Shown here one piece after another: positions 8,800 to 16,949 of a stretch of 47,081 nucleotides of DNA. This DNA comes from Eubacterium sp. (GTDB taxonomy: Bacteria > Bacillota > Clostridia > Lachnospirales > Lachnospiraceae): assembly GCA_017634555.1 (NCBI GenBank), contig JAGBNF010000024.1, positions 1 to 47,081 of the forward strand, written 5' to 3'. A program made the position numbers and the translations under genes. How positions within the stretch are numbered: the first letter of the stretch is position 1; each line of letters begins with the position of its first letter. The notes under the pieces were generated by a model that was not told the origin of the DNA, searched no databases, and was given only the letters and a program-made list of their open reading frames with translations.

Positions 8800-9396
8800 T
8801 CAGGAGGTCATAACCTGACGATGTTCCTGTAATTCATCAAGAAGATCGGTTACATCATCAACATATTTCATATCAAGTGTGGTCGGATTCGTTTCGATAT
8901 CGACCATCTTTTGAATAAGTGTATTAAATCGTTCAACCAGCACGTCGCCGTCCTTGACAATACCTTTCAGATAAGCGGGATCGGGTTTTGTATAGTAATC
9001 ATAGGATTCTATATAGGCCGCGGCACTGTCTATATTTGACTCCGCCTGTTCGAGAATCTTCTGATACAGATCCTGCATACTTGAGGAAGATCGCATCATA
9101 TAATCTTCTCTGGATCTGATACTGTTATACTGTCTCAGAAGACTGGCAACTTCCTTTTTGAATAGTCCCTTACTGTCACTTTTCAGAAGTCGCTTTTCCC
9201 AGGAAATTTCCTTTTCCTCTGATGTGTCCCCTGACAGCACGTACTTATTTGCGATAACCGTATATAAAAGCCACAGTACCGAACCTGCAATTCCTATACC
9301 CAGAAAGTCGGTGAAGAAGATCAGAAGTATACACATGAAAAACATTATTAAGCTAAAAATGTTGACCGTCACAAAGAGTTTCTTTTTATCCTGCAT
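8800..9396 (-). CDS. Membrane protein with coiled cytoplasmic/extracellular tail, partner of VWA protein
   Basis: 198 residues from ATG 9396 (MQDKKKLFVT), chosen because a very strong AAAGGAGGAG (complement of 9403-9412) lies about 7 nt upstream; a longer frame to 9459 has no such signal. Two adjacent TM helices (about 7-27 and 31-48), then a long, charged, mostly helical domain (about 55-195) with Gln/Glu/Leu-rich segments. No family recognised with confidence; the two-TM-plus-helical layout is loosely like XpaC-type proteins. It ends 23 bp before the VWA gene start, so the two are co-transcribed from the promoter at 9475-9503. Confidence 0.8.
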   Translation of the reverse strand: MQDKKKLFVTVNIFSLIMFFMCILLIFFTDFLGIGIAGSVLWLLYTVIANKYVLSGDTSEEKEISWEKRLLKSDSKGLFKKEVASLLRQYNSIRSREDYMMRSSSSMQDLYQKILEQAESNIDSAAAYIESYDYYTKPDPAYLKGIVKDGDVLVERFNTLIQKMVDIETNPTTLDMKYVDDVTDLLDELQEHRQVMTS

Positions 9397-9474
9397 ACAG
9401 CATCTCCTCCTTTCTCCGCAGACTATATGAAATGCTGTCCTATATGTCAGTTTCCACAAACCATATCAAAGATA

Positions 9475-9503
9475 ATTATAGAAATTCTTGGACATTTAGT
9501 CAA
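9475..9503 (-). promoter_or_regulatory. Sigma-A promoter for the VWA operon
   Basis: On the minus strand: TTGACT (complement of 9498-9503), 17-bp spacer, TATAAT (complement of 9475-9480). Transcription would start near 9468 and reach ATG 9396 after a leader of about 70 nt. Confidence 0.75.
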
Positions 9504-9530
9504 TGATTTGCAATGGTGGTCATATTACGA

Positions 9531-9559
9531 TTGATAAAGGTCTGGGGAAGTGGTACATT
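9531..9559 (+). promoter_or_regulatory. Sigma-A promoter for the repeat/NlpC-P60 surface protein
   Basis: TTGATA at 9531-9536, 17-bp spacer, TACATT at 9554-9559; start of transcription near 9566 and ATG 9595 with AGGGGTG upstream. It is divergent from, but does not overlap, the minus-strand promoter at 9475-9503. Confidence 0.5.
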
Positions 9560-9594
9560 TGAATATATCATAAAGAAACAGGGGTGATTCTATT

Positions 9595-12003
9595 ATGAAA
9601 AGCATGAAAAATGTATTAGTGAAGCTCATAGTATTTCTTCTTATCTTCGGATACGGAGAATTTTTATTTGCGGAAAATGTGCGAGCCGACGAGAGCGGGG
9701 CGGATGACGCGATTGTTCTTGATGTCTCTACACAGACTGATGCGGAGTTTCCGGATGAGGAGTTGAAGGAACCGACGGAAATCACGGCGCCTGAACAGTC
9801 GTGGCCGGCAGATATCGCAGAGAGTGAAGAGACAGTTTCTGTGAAGGATGAGGATACTGCTGAGGCAGAGATCACAGAGCCGGAAATACCTGCAGGGGCA
9901 GAAGCAGAGACGACAGCAGATGAAGAGTCTGAGACGCCTGCGGAGACAGAGCCGGTAAAGGCTGCTGTATCAGAAGCAGTCAATGAGGAAACAGCGATCA
10001 TCGGAGGCGAGACGATAGCTGTAGCAGAGGCACCGAAAGAAGGAAAAGCCGATATCGAGACAAAGGTTGAAGAGGCAGCACCTGTCGAGATGAAGGGCGA
10101 GCAGGTTGTAACCGCGTTTGAGATCGATATTCCGGCAAATCCTATAGTGACGGTATATAACGGAATCGACTACAGCAAGGTATACAGCTACGAGTTTTAT
10201 ATAGAGCACAACCCTGATGTTTTAAAGGTATTTAACGGAGATCCGTACCTTACGCTCAAGCATTTCGTGGAATACGGAATGAGAGAAAGAAGAGTCGCTT
10301 CGGATAAATTCGATGTTCAGTCCTACTGCAACAGATATCTGGATCTCAGATCCGCATATCTGAATGATGCAGCAAAGTATTACCTGCATTATATTGCCTT
10401 CGGATGGAAGGAAGGAAGAAAAGCGACAGGTGATATAAAGCGCAAGGGAACTATAACCGCTTTAGGCGGACAGGATTACAGTGATGTATATAATTACAAC
10501 TACTATATATCAAAATATCCTGATATAAAGAAGTTCGTAAAGACAAAGCTTGCACCGGATGCAGCGGCACTCGAGCATTTTGTGACTTATGGAATGAACG
10601 AGAGACGTCAGGCAAGTAAGAAGTTCGATGTTCAGTCCTACAGCAATGAGTATCAGGATCTGAGACTTGCATACGGTCAGGATGCAAAGAAGTACTATAT
10701 GCATTACATTACATATGGTAAGAAGGAAGGACGTGTTGCTACCGGCGTCAATGAACTTAAGAAGCCTGTAAGCACAAAGAACGGCAAGGATTACAGCCGC
10801 GTTTATAACTACAAGTACTATACAGCAAAATATGCTGATATAAAGAAGTTCGTAAGTACAAAGCTTGCACCGGATGTTGCGGCCCTCGATCATTTCATAA
10901 CTTATGGAATGAGAGAGAAGCGTCAGGCAAGCAAGAAGTTTGATGTGAACTCATATTACAGAACATATCAGGATCTCAGAATTGCTTATCATAATGACTA
11001 TCCTAAGTATTATGAGCATTACATCAGATACGGCTTTAATGAGAAGAGAAAGGCAACCGGAGAGAAGAAGCTCAGAAATCCGGTTACAGAATATAGAGGT
11101 ATCGAGTTCGGAAGCATTTACAGCTACGAGTACTATACAAAGAAGTATAAGGATATCAAGAAGGCTTACGGCGATGATGATATCGAGACACTTCATCACT
11201 TCATTAAGTGGGGTATGAATGAAGGAAGAAGAGGAAAGGCTTCCTATAATCAGAAGGAATTCAACAGATTAAAGACTGAGGCTAAGTATATCGTTGCCGA
11301 GGAGAAGGCAGAGCAGTATCTGTATTCACTGGACAGACTTCTGAAAAATGCACTCCTGCCGATAGGTCAGACAATGTATGTATGGGGCGGCGGCTGGAAT
11401 GAAGAAGATACCGGAGCAGGCGTTGAGGCAGTTACCATCGGCGTCAGCCCGAGATGGAAGGAATTTGCTGATAAGCAGAACAGCAGTTACAATTACAACA
11501 ACACCAGATATCAGATCCATGACGGACTTGATTGTACGGGTTATATAGGCTGGATGGTCTATAACACATTTAATGATAAGAGCGGCGGAGAGGGCTACGT
11601 ATCAGAGACGCCTGAGAAGATATTCCTGTCAAAGGGATGGGGCACCACGGTTGATACAAATAAACCGAAGCCGGGAGATATCTGCAGTACAGACACACAT
11701 GTATGGATGTCACTGGGCTGCTGCGCAGACGGAAGTATACTGATCGCACATGCAAGTCCTCCGGGATGCTACATTTGCGGAACACTTCTTCCGGACGGTT
11801 CAAGAAGCCAGGCAGTGGTTCTTGCAGAATCCATCATGAGTTCAAAGTATCCGGAATGGTACAGAAGATATCCGGATTGCAGCAGAAGCTATTCCTATAT
11901 AACGGATGCATCGGTATTTCATTGGAACAGCTCAACGCTGGCTGATCCGAATAACCTTCAGAATATGTCGGCAAACGAGATTGTCGAATACCTGTTTCAT
12001 TAA
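9595..12003 (+). CDS. Secreted repeat protein with C-terminal NlpC/P60-like cysteine peptidase
   Basis: 802 residues. Signal peptide (about 1-27, LFA-EN cleavage), then an acidic Glu/Ala/Thr-rich linker (about 30-180). Residues about 183-545 carry three and a half copies of a roughly 100-residue repeat. Each copy has two related halves with the pattern Tyr-x-x-x-(N/Y)-x-D...HF/HYI-x-x-G-(M/W)-x-E-(G/K)-R; this Y...D...G-x-x-EGR unit is known from many bacterial surface proteins, often as 'NPDV...HYLxxGWREGR'. The C-terminal domain has an NlpC/P60-like active site: Cys647 in GLDCTGYIGW, His702 in THVWMSLG, and a later His719. It probably attaches to the cell surface and cuts peptidoglycan stem peptides or related amide bonds. 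Copies 2 and 3 are nearly identical at DNA level, so recent duplication is likely. Confidence 0.85.
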   Translation: MKSMKNVLVKLIVFLLIFGYGEFLFAENVRADESGADDAIVLDVSTQTDAEFPDEELKEPTEITAPEQSWPADIAESEETVSVKDEDTAEAEITEPEIPAGAEAETTADEESETPAETEPVKAAVSEAVNEETAIIGGETIAVAEAPKEGKADIETKVEEAAPVEMKGEQVVTAFEIDIPANPIVTVYNGIDYSKVYSYEFYIEHNPDVLKVFNGDPYLTLKHFVEYGMRERRVASDKFDVQSYCNRYLDLRSAYLNDAAKYYLHYIAFGWKEGRKATGDIKRKGTITALGGQDYSDVYNYNYYISKYPDIKKFVKTKLAPDAAALEHFVTYGMNERRQASKKFDVQSYSNEYQDLRLAYGQDAKKYYMHYITYGKKEGRVATGVNELKKPVSTKNGKDYSRVYNYKYYTAKYADIKKFVSTKLAPDVAALDHFITYGMREKRQASKKFDVNSYYRTYQDLRIAYHNDYPKYYEHYIRYGFNEKRKATGEKKLRNPVTEYRGIEFGSIYSYEYYTKKYKDIKKAYGDDDIETLHHFIKWGMNEGRRGKASYNQKEFNRLKTEAKYIVAEEKAEQYLYSLDRLLKNALLPIGQTMYVWGGGWNEEDTGAGVEAVTIGVSPRWKEFADKQNSSYNYNNTRYQIHDGLDCTGYIGWMVYNTFNDKSGGEGYVSETPEKIFLSKGWGTTVDTNKPKPGDICSTDTHVWMSLGCCADGSILIAHASPPGCYICGTLLPDGSRSQAVVLAESIMSSKYPEWYRRYPDCSRSYSYITDASVFHWNSSTLADPNNLQNMSANEIVEYLFH

Positions 12004-12023
12004 TCATACAAGGGGGGCAGAAT

Positions 12024-12569
12024 ATGGAGAGGTACGATCTGTATGATATTCACAGAAGACCAACGGGAGAATCCTTGGAAAGGGGAACCAAGGTACCGAA
12101 GGGCTATTACAGGCTGGTGGTCCACAGCTGCATTTTCGGAAGTGACGGAAGGATGCTGATCCAGAGACGGCAGCCCTTCAAGAGCGGATGGGCAGGCATG
12201 TGGGACATAACCGCAGGAGGAAGCGCACAGTCGGGTGATACAAGTAACGAGGCGGCATCCCGCGAGCTTCGTGAAGAAGTGGGCATTGATGTTGATCTTA
12301 CAAATGTGCGGCCGGCCATGACCATTTACTTTGATGGTGGATTCAATGATATTTATACCATCAACATGGATGTGGATATCGACAGTCTTAAGCTTCAGGA
12401 ATCCGAGGTGGCTGAGGTAAAATGGGCAACCGAAGAGGAAATCCTGGAAATGCTGAAGAATAAGGAATTCGTTCTTTATAAGTCTTCCTTTATATCGCTC
12501 CTGTTTTTCCTGAGAAATCATAACGGAGCCTTCACACATAAGGATCCGACAAAGAAACCTAAAGAATGA
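12024..12569 (+). CDS. Nudix hydrolase (IDI/YfcD-like)
   Basis: 181 residues. The Nudix box is clear at about 70-93 (GGSAQSGDTS-EAASRELREEVGI), matching G-x5-[E]-x7-REU-x-EE-x-GU except that the first acidic residue is Asp. N-terminal ERYDLYDIHRRPTGESLERG and the GYYRLVVHSCIF strand match the subfamily related to isopentenyl-diphosphate isomerase and YfcD, which acts on diphosphate substrates. A true isomerase is not implied. AAGGGGGGCAG lies before ATG 12024, and the gene lies 20 bp after the surface-protein gene, with a terminator downstream, so the two may share a transcript. Confidence 0.9.
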   Translation: MERYDLYDIHRRPTGESLERGTKVPKGYYRLVVHSCIFGSDGRMLIQRRQPFKSGWAGMWDITAGGSAQSGDTSNEAASRELREEVGIDVDLTNVRPAMTIYFDGGFNDIYTINMDVDIDSLKLQESEVAEVKWATEEEILEMLKNKEFVLYKSSFISLLFFLRNHNGAFTHKDPTKKPKE

Positions 12570-12577
12570 TATTAATA

Positions 12578-12615
12578 AAGTGATGATTCATCTTATGTAT
12601 GGATCATCACTTTTT
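12578..12615 (+). terminator. Intrinsic terminator after Nudix gene
   Basis: An 11-bp stem AAAGTGATGAT / ATCATCACTTT with a 14-base loop, followed by a T-run. It lies immediately before the promoter of the GntR-type regulator. Confidence 0.85.
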
Positions 12616-12616
12616 C

Positions 12617-12669
12617 TTGACATGGAGAGAAATTCGTAATATCATTTGTATTACAACAAGTAATACAAA
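12617..12669 (+). promoter_or_regulatory. Promoter plus inverted-repeat operator of the YtrA-type regulator
   Basis: TTGACA (12617-12622), 17-bp spacer, TATCAT (12640-12645). The transcription start lies inside a perfect 10-bp inverted repeat, TTTGTATTAC-AACAA-GTAATACAAA (12645-12669), whose first base overlaps the -10. A site placed this way would block transcription when bound; the natural ligand is the GntR-family protein encoded 44 bp downstream. Confidence 0.8.
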
Positions 12670-12712
12670 ACACAAAAAGATATATGATGAGAAGAAAGGA
12701 TTCTGGATAAGA

Positions 12713-13072
12713 ATGATAATAAAGATAGACGACTACTCTGATGTGCCTATTTATATGCAGATACGAAATCAGATAGTAATGGGAATATCCTCCGGCGAAC
12801 TTAAACCCGGTGAACAGCTGCCCACAGTAAGAGCCCTGGCGCTCGAAATGGGTATTAATACTATGACTGTAAGTAAGGTCTATCAGCTCCTTAAGACAGA
12901 GGGATACATACTTACAGATCGAAAGAACGGAGCCAGAGTCAGGGACAACATCGCGAAGAGCGGTATGGTCAGTGAAGAGAATAAGGCTGAGCTCCGGCGT
13001 ATAGTTTCGGAATCCCGACTGTCGGGTGTTCCGAAGAAGGAACTGCAGAAGCTCATTGATGAGTTTTATTAA
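12713..13072 (+). CDS. GntR-family transcriptional regulator, YtrA subfamily
   Basis: 119 residues from ATG 12713 (MIIKIDDYSDVPIYMQI). An upstream in-frame codon at 12599 would place translation through the terminator and promoter, so it is rejected. The N-terminal winged helix-turn-helix of GntR is typical: PIYMQIRNQIVMGISSGELKPGEQLPTVRALA, then MGINTMTVSKVYQLL (recognition helix). The C-terminal part is only about 50 residues, as in YtrA proteins, which dimerise without a large ligand domain and usually repress ABC or membrane-protein genes. A perfect dyad in its own promoter suggests autoregulation. AAAGGA is 12 nt from the start, rather far. The next gene starts 12 bp after the stop. Confidence 0.9.
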   Translation: MIIKIDDYSDVPIYMQIRNQIVMGISSGELKPGEQLPTVRALALEMGINTMTVSKVYQLLKTEGYILTDRKNGARVRDNIAKSGMVSEENKAELRRIVSESRLSGVPKKELQKLIDEFY

Positions 13073-13084
13073 ATGGAGACGATT

Positions 13085-14494
13085 ATGAATAATCATTTAT
13101 TTGATATAACGATGCTGGCTATCATGGTTCCGATGGCCGTCATACTGTATTTTTATTATTATCCGAAGAAATGGGCAGACAGAAAGCTTATCTTCGGCGT
13201 AAGGAACCGTGAAGAATTTAAGAATCTTGATGTGGTACCGAAGGTCGATGAGATAGTAGACCGCAATCGTAAGATAGCAAAGATCATACTGATATGCTCG
13301 CTTGTTATCATGGCACTGTTATGGTTTATTCCGGATTTTACACTGAGGATGATGCTTTGGTCCTTCTTTGTAATGCTTGATATTGTATTTATCATTATCC
13401 CTTTCGTACGCGGAAACGGAGAGATGAAGACTCTGAAGAAGGAAATCGGACTTAACTCAAAGGGCGTATCCTATACCGATTTTACAAATGCGGGAGCGGT
13501 TCATGCGCTCAAGCTTTCCAATATCATCATTCCGAATATTGTAGGCGCAATGATAATAATTGCATCACTTCTTTTTGACGCGGGTGTGATAAGGATCGGA
13601 GGTAAGGCTCCGACAGGCGATTATGCAAATACATTTATGCTTGCATCATTTCTTTTTATAGGTTTAATGATGATACCTATCGCAATACTTATAGACAGAA
13701 TGAGAAATGAGGTTATCTCGGATGACAGTGATATCAATGCCAACTTTAACAGGGCAAAGAAGAAGAACTGGGCTGATACAAATACAAGCATGACATGGGT
13801 CAATACGATATTCATTGCAATCTGCTTTGTAGCGATCACATTTTTCATTAACAGCGATATGGTTTATCTGGGATCAATGATCGTCTATATGGTCATTCTG
13901 ATGGTATGTATCGGAGTATATGCAAAGAGGAATCTTGCAATCGATGCGAGATACAGAAGAGAGACCTCTATAGAGGTTGATGATGATGACCTTTGGATCC
14001 TGGGTTCAATTTACTATAATCCTGATGATAAGAGGCTGAATGTTGAGAAGCGTATGGGTATGGGTGCTACAGTCAACATGGCACATCCTGTCGGAAAGCT
14101 GATAGGTATTATCGGGGTGCTTGCAATAATCTATACCTTCGCAGTTTTGATCTGGGCGGGGGCACTGAGCAAGTCGGCAATTTCCGTACGTGTTGAGAAC
14201 GGTAATATTATCTGCCATCATTCGAAGGATGAATATGTGATCCCGATTGGTTCCATAGAAGATCTTACCTTCGGCGAAGGCGCAAAGGATCTGAACATAC
14301 GCAGGACCAGCGGATATGAAATGCCTCCTGTAATTAAAGGAAAATGTACCGTAGAGGGTGAGAGAGGCTGTATAGTTTTCATCAATTATGATGCGGATAA
14401 ATACCTGAAATTCACCTATGACGGAACCACATATTATATAAGCGGCGGAACTGCTGAGGAGACCGAAAATGTCTATCAGCAGCTGATAAAATAA
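13085..14494 (+). CDS. Polytopic membrane protein, DUF1648/DUF5808-like
   Basis: 469 residues from ATG 13085, which has GGAG 6 nt upstream; an ATG at 13073 directly abutting the previous stop is less likely. About ten TM segments are visible: one at the N-terminus, pairs near 70-110, 155-215 and 245-285, and one near 335-355. A soluble loop YYPKKWADRKLIFGVRN lies after the first segment. The C-terminal ~100 residues (VRVENGNIICHHSKDEYVIPIGSIEDL...) look like a small PH-like beta domain on the cytoplasmic face. Membrane proteins of this type commonly follow YtrA-type regulators in Firmicutes; the same pairing is seen here. Transported substrate, if any, is unknown. Confidence 0.75.
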   Translation: MNNHLFDITMLAIMVPMAVILYFYYYPKKWADRKLIFGVRNREEFKNLDVVPKVDEIVDRNRKIAKIILICSLVIMALLWFIPDFTLRMMLWSFFVMLDIVFIIIPFVRGNGEMKTLKKEIGLNSKGVSYTDFTNAGAVHALKLSNIIIPNIVGAMIIIASLLFDAGVIRIGGKAPTGDYANTFMLASFLFIGLMMIPIAILIDRMRNEVISDDSDINANFNRAKKKNWADTNTSMTWVNTIFIAICFVAITFFINSDMVYLGSMIVYMVILMVCIGVYAKRNLAIDARYRRETSIEVDDDDLWILGSIYYNPDDKRLNVEKRMGMGATVNMAHPVGKLIGIIGVLAIIYTFAVLIWAGALSKSAISVRVENGNIICHHSKDEYVIPIGSIEDLTFGEGAKDLNIRRTSGYEMPPVIKGKCTVEGERGCIVFINYDADKYLKFTYDGTTYYISGGTAEETENVYQQLIK

Positions 14495-14530
14495 AAAAAT
14501 TAAAAAATATAAATTTTTTCCATAAATTTT

Positions 14531-14598
14531 CCCTCCTAAAAAGTATATATAGTATCAACGGTAAGGAACACCGAGTGCTATATGAGAGATTAGGAGGG
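14531..14598 (+). promoter_or_regulatory. Leader with exact anti-Shine-Dalgarno inverted repeat
   Basis: CCCTCCTAA (14531-14539) is the exact complement of TTAGGAGGG (14590-14598), the ribosome-binding site of the VWA lipoprotein. If transcription starts upstream of 14531, the two could pair and hide the site. An A/T-rich stretch TATATA at 14544-14549 between them may instead be a -10, in which case the first arm is not transcribed. Confidence 0.35.
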
Positions 14599-14605
14599 TT
14601 TTTAT

Positions 14606-16372
14606 ATGAGAAAGAATAATATTCGGCGAACAATGACTGCAGTCCTTGCAGCAACAATGATAATGAGTTCGGCTGCATGTGGCAGCAATGAAACTTCATC
14701 AACTGTAACTTCATCAACTCAGGCATGTACAGAAGACGGATCAAGAAACGATTCGAGCAATAATACGAGACAGGAAAGTACAACAACAGCACAGGTAGCT
14801 GAGTCGACACAGGCACCTATGTATGAATATGAAGCATGTGATGAAGATGCGAGTATAAACCAGCTTTCAGGCGCTTCAAATTACAAGGCAGGTGCCAGAG
14901 ATATTAATAACTGTGTAGAAGTAGATATCGATTACGAACAGGAGCAGGATTTTTATACAAACGAGTATAACGATCTTGCAGAAAATCCATGGCAGACAGT
15001 AAAGACAGCACCTCTTTCAACCTTTGCGGCTGATGTTGATACAGCAGCATATTCACAGATCCGAAGCGGAATCCTGAACGGATACGGAGTTGATCCGGGA
15101 CAGGTAAGAATCGAAGAGATGATCAACTATTTCAATTATGATTATGAAACACCTAAGAAGGGTGATAAATTTGCAGTACATACAGAGTTTACAGATTGTC
15201 CATGGAACGAGGATACACAGCTTGCACTGGTTTCACTCAATACAGAGCAGATCGATTTCAGCGAAGCTCCGGAGTCAAACATAGTATTCCTTATTGATAC
15301 ATCAGGATCGATGTTCGATGAGAACAAGCTTCCTCTGGTTCAGAAGTCAATGTGCATGCTGGCTGAGAACCTTACAGAGAAGGACAGAGTATCTATAGTA
15401 ACTTATGCAGGAAGTGATGAAGTAGTTCTCGAGGGAGCTACAGGAGCTGATTATTACGAGATCTGTTCCAAGATAGAAGGACTTGAGGCATACGGTTCTA
15501 CAAATGGAGCAGCAGGTATCGAAACAGCTTATAAGCTTGCAGAAAAGTATTTCATAAAGGGCGGAAACAACAGAGTCATCCTTGCAACAGACGGTGACCT
15601 GAATGTTGGAGTTACAAGCGAGACAGAGCTTGAGAAGCTTATAACAGAGAAGAAGGAAACAGGTGTATTCCTCAGTGTTATCGGTGTAGGATACGGAAAT
15701 TATAAGGACAACAAGCTTGAGACACTTGCAGACAAGGGTAACGGAAACTACGCATACATCGATTCTATCTTCGAGGCAAAGAAAGCACTCGTTACAGACC
15801 TCGGTGCAAATATGGTTACAGTAGCAAAGGACGTTAAGCTTCAGGTTGAATTCAATCCTGCACTTGTAAAGGGCTACAGACTTATAGGTTATGAAAACAG
15901 AACAATGGCAGCAGAGGATTTCAATAATGACAAGAAGGACGGCGGAGAAATGGGTGCCGGCCACAGCGTAACAGCAATCTATGAGATCGTAAGAGCAGAT
16001 TCAGATATGGATATGCCCGGAGTAGATCTTAAGTATTCAGAAAACAAAGAAGAGAACGAAATCTACGGTGAGGGTGAATACAATGATGAGCTTTTCACAC
16101 TCAGAGTAAGATATAAGGAGCCTGATGCAGATAAGAGTGAACTTCTCGACTTCGTATGCAAGACAGATAACTACTCAAAGACAGGTAGTGATAACCTCAG
16201 ATGGGCAGCAGCAGTTGCAGCATTCGGAATGCAGATGAAGGACAGCGAGTACAAGGGTACAACAAATAAGAAGCTTATCCTCTCACTTGCTGAATCAGTA
16301 AAGGGTTCCGATGATGATTATAAGAAAGAATTCATAGACCTGGTAGAAGAGTACTATGATCAGATCGGATAA
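14606..16372 (+). CDS. YfbK-like von Willebrand A domain lipoprotein (VWA + DUF3520)
   Basis: 588 residues. Lipoprotein signal with lipobox ...SSAAC, lipidated Cys25, then a Ser/Thr/Gln-rich linker (about 28-70). Residues about 128-205 hold the YfbK-type N-terminal segment (PLSTFAADVDTAAYS...VRIEEMINYFNY). The VWA domain follows with intact MIDAS DTSGSM at 231-236, plus the later ATDGDLNVGV. The C-terminal part (about 400-588; LQVEFNPALVKGYRLIGYENR...) matches DUF3520. It is exported and membrane-anchored; molecular role unknown. Codon use is strikingly Thr/Ala-ACA/GCA rich, typical of strongly expressed genes in this group. An excellent TTAGGAGGG lies 7 nt before the ATG. Confidence 0.92.
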   Translation: MRKNNIRRTMTAVLAATMIMSSAACGSNETSSTVTSSTQACTEDGSRNDSSNNTRQESTTTAQVAESTQAPMYEYEACDEDASINQLSGASNYKAGARDINNCVEVDIDYEQEQDFYTNEYNDLAENPWQTVKTAPLSTFAADVDTAAYSQIRSGILNGYGVDPGQVRIEEMINYFNYDYETPKKGDKFAVHTEFTDCPWNEDTQLALVSLNTEQIDFSEAPESNIVFLIDTSGSMFDENKLPLVQKSMCMLAENLTEKDRVSIVTYAGSDEVVLEGATGADYYEICSKIEGLEAYGSTNGAAGIETAYKLAEKYFIKGGNNRVILATDGDLNVGVTSETELEKLITEKKETGVFLSVIGVGYGNYKDNKLETLADKGNGNYAYIDSIFEAKKALVTDLGANMVTVAKDVKLQVEFNPALVKGYRLIGYENRTMAAEDFNNDKKDGGEMGAGHSVTAIYEIVRADSDMDMPGVDLKYSENKEENEIYGEGEYNDELFTLRVRYKEPDADKSELLDFVCKTDNYSKTGSDNLRWAAAVAAFGMQMKDSEYKGTTNKKLILSLAESVKGSDDDYKKEFIDLVEEYYDQIG

Positions 16373-16442
16373 TCTTCATGAGGATGAATATAGGATATAA
16401 ATTAGCGATTATCACGAGCCATAAAACCTAATATAAATGAAA

Positions 16443-16487
16443 AGTCCCATCTGTGAGTGATTGATTCATTCGCAGATGGGATTTTTC
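16443..16487. terminator. Bidirectional intrinsic terminator
   Basis: Stem TCCCATCTG / CAGATGGGA extended by three more pairs with one mismatch, T-run on the plus strand and A-run (T-run on minus) upstream. Serves the lipoprotein gene and the convergent 4-TM gene. Confidence 0.85.
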
Positions 16488-16504
16488 TGTTATGTATGGG
16501 TTTA

Positions 16505-16885
16505 TTACTGTCTGTTTGATCTGATATAGAAAAGGATGAGTGCTGAGTTAAGTGAAAATGTAGCAACACCGATGAAGAGTGACCAGCAGCCTGCATTCAT
16601 TACCCAGATTCCTCTGAAAGCGATGTAAAGGGCGATTGATAATACAGTTGCAATGACACTGATTATTGCAGCCTTCCTGCCGTTACGCTTCTTAATTGTT
16701 TCATCCGAATATTCAAAACCGTTTGAGAAAAGTACTGTGAAGATTACGAGATACATCCAGAAGTCTTTATCCAGACTCTTTGAAAACTGTCCTAAGATTA
16801 TCATTGCTCCGACTACTGCACCAAAGATGTGCTCGCAAAATGCTAAGATGTTCTTATTTGATATGTTCTTTACTGTTGTATTCAT
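16505..16885 (-). CDS. Small 4-TM membrane protein, unknown family
   Basis: 126 residues; GGAGG lies 8 nt before ATG 16885. Four hydrophobic helices can be drawn: about 14-31 (FCEHIFGAVVGAMIILG), 42-55, 70-92 and 98-120. A short charged loop (FEYSDETIKKRNGRK) separates helices 2 and 3. No family recognised. It is a single-gene unit reading left, ending at the shared terminator. Its promoter region closely matches the TTGAC-repeat promoter of the BcrA-type ABC operon at 39401, so it is probably controlled by the same response regulator and may help cope with a membrane-active peptide. That role is inferred from the promoter only. Confidence 0.8.
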   Translation of the reverse strand: MNTTVKNISNKNILAFCEHIFGAVVGAMIILGQFSKSLDKDFWMYLVIFTVLFSNGFEYSDETIKKRNGRKAAIISVIATVLSIALYIAFRGIWVMNAGCWSLFIGVATFSLNSALILFYIRSNRQ

Positions 16886-16949
16886 ATTGATTTCCTCCGT
16901 GGATTTGATTTGTTTTGGGAAGCCTTCGTTGTTCCCCTTGTCTGATGTA

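Noticed and set aside
12000-12539. Minus-strand open frame of 179 codons opposite the Nudix gene
   Set aside because: The plus strand has a clear Nudix box and ribosome-binding site; the antisense frame shows no recognisable features.
12599-12712. Longer start for the YtrA-type regulator
   Set aside because: It would translate through the terminator T-run, promoter and operator; the GntR domain begins right after ATG 12713.
15347-15964. Minus-strand open frame of 205 codons inside the VWA lipoprotein
   Set aside because: Codon bias of the highly biased sense gene leaves antisense stops rare; the product is Cys-rich nonsense.
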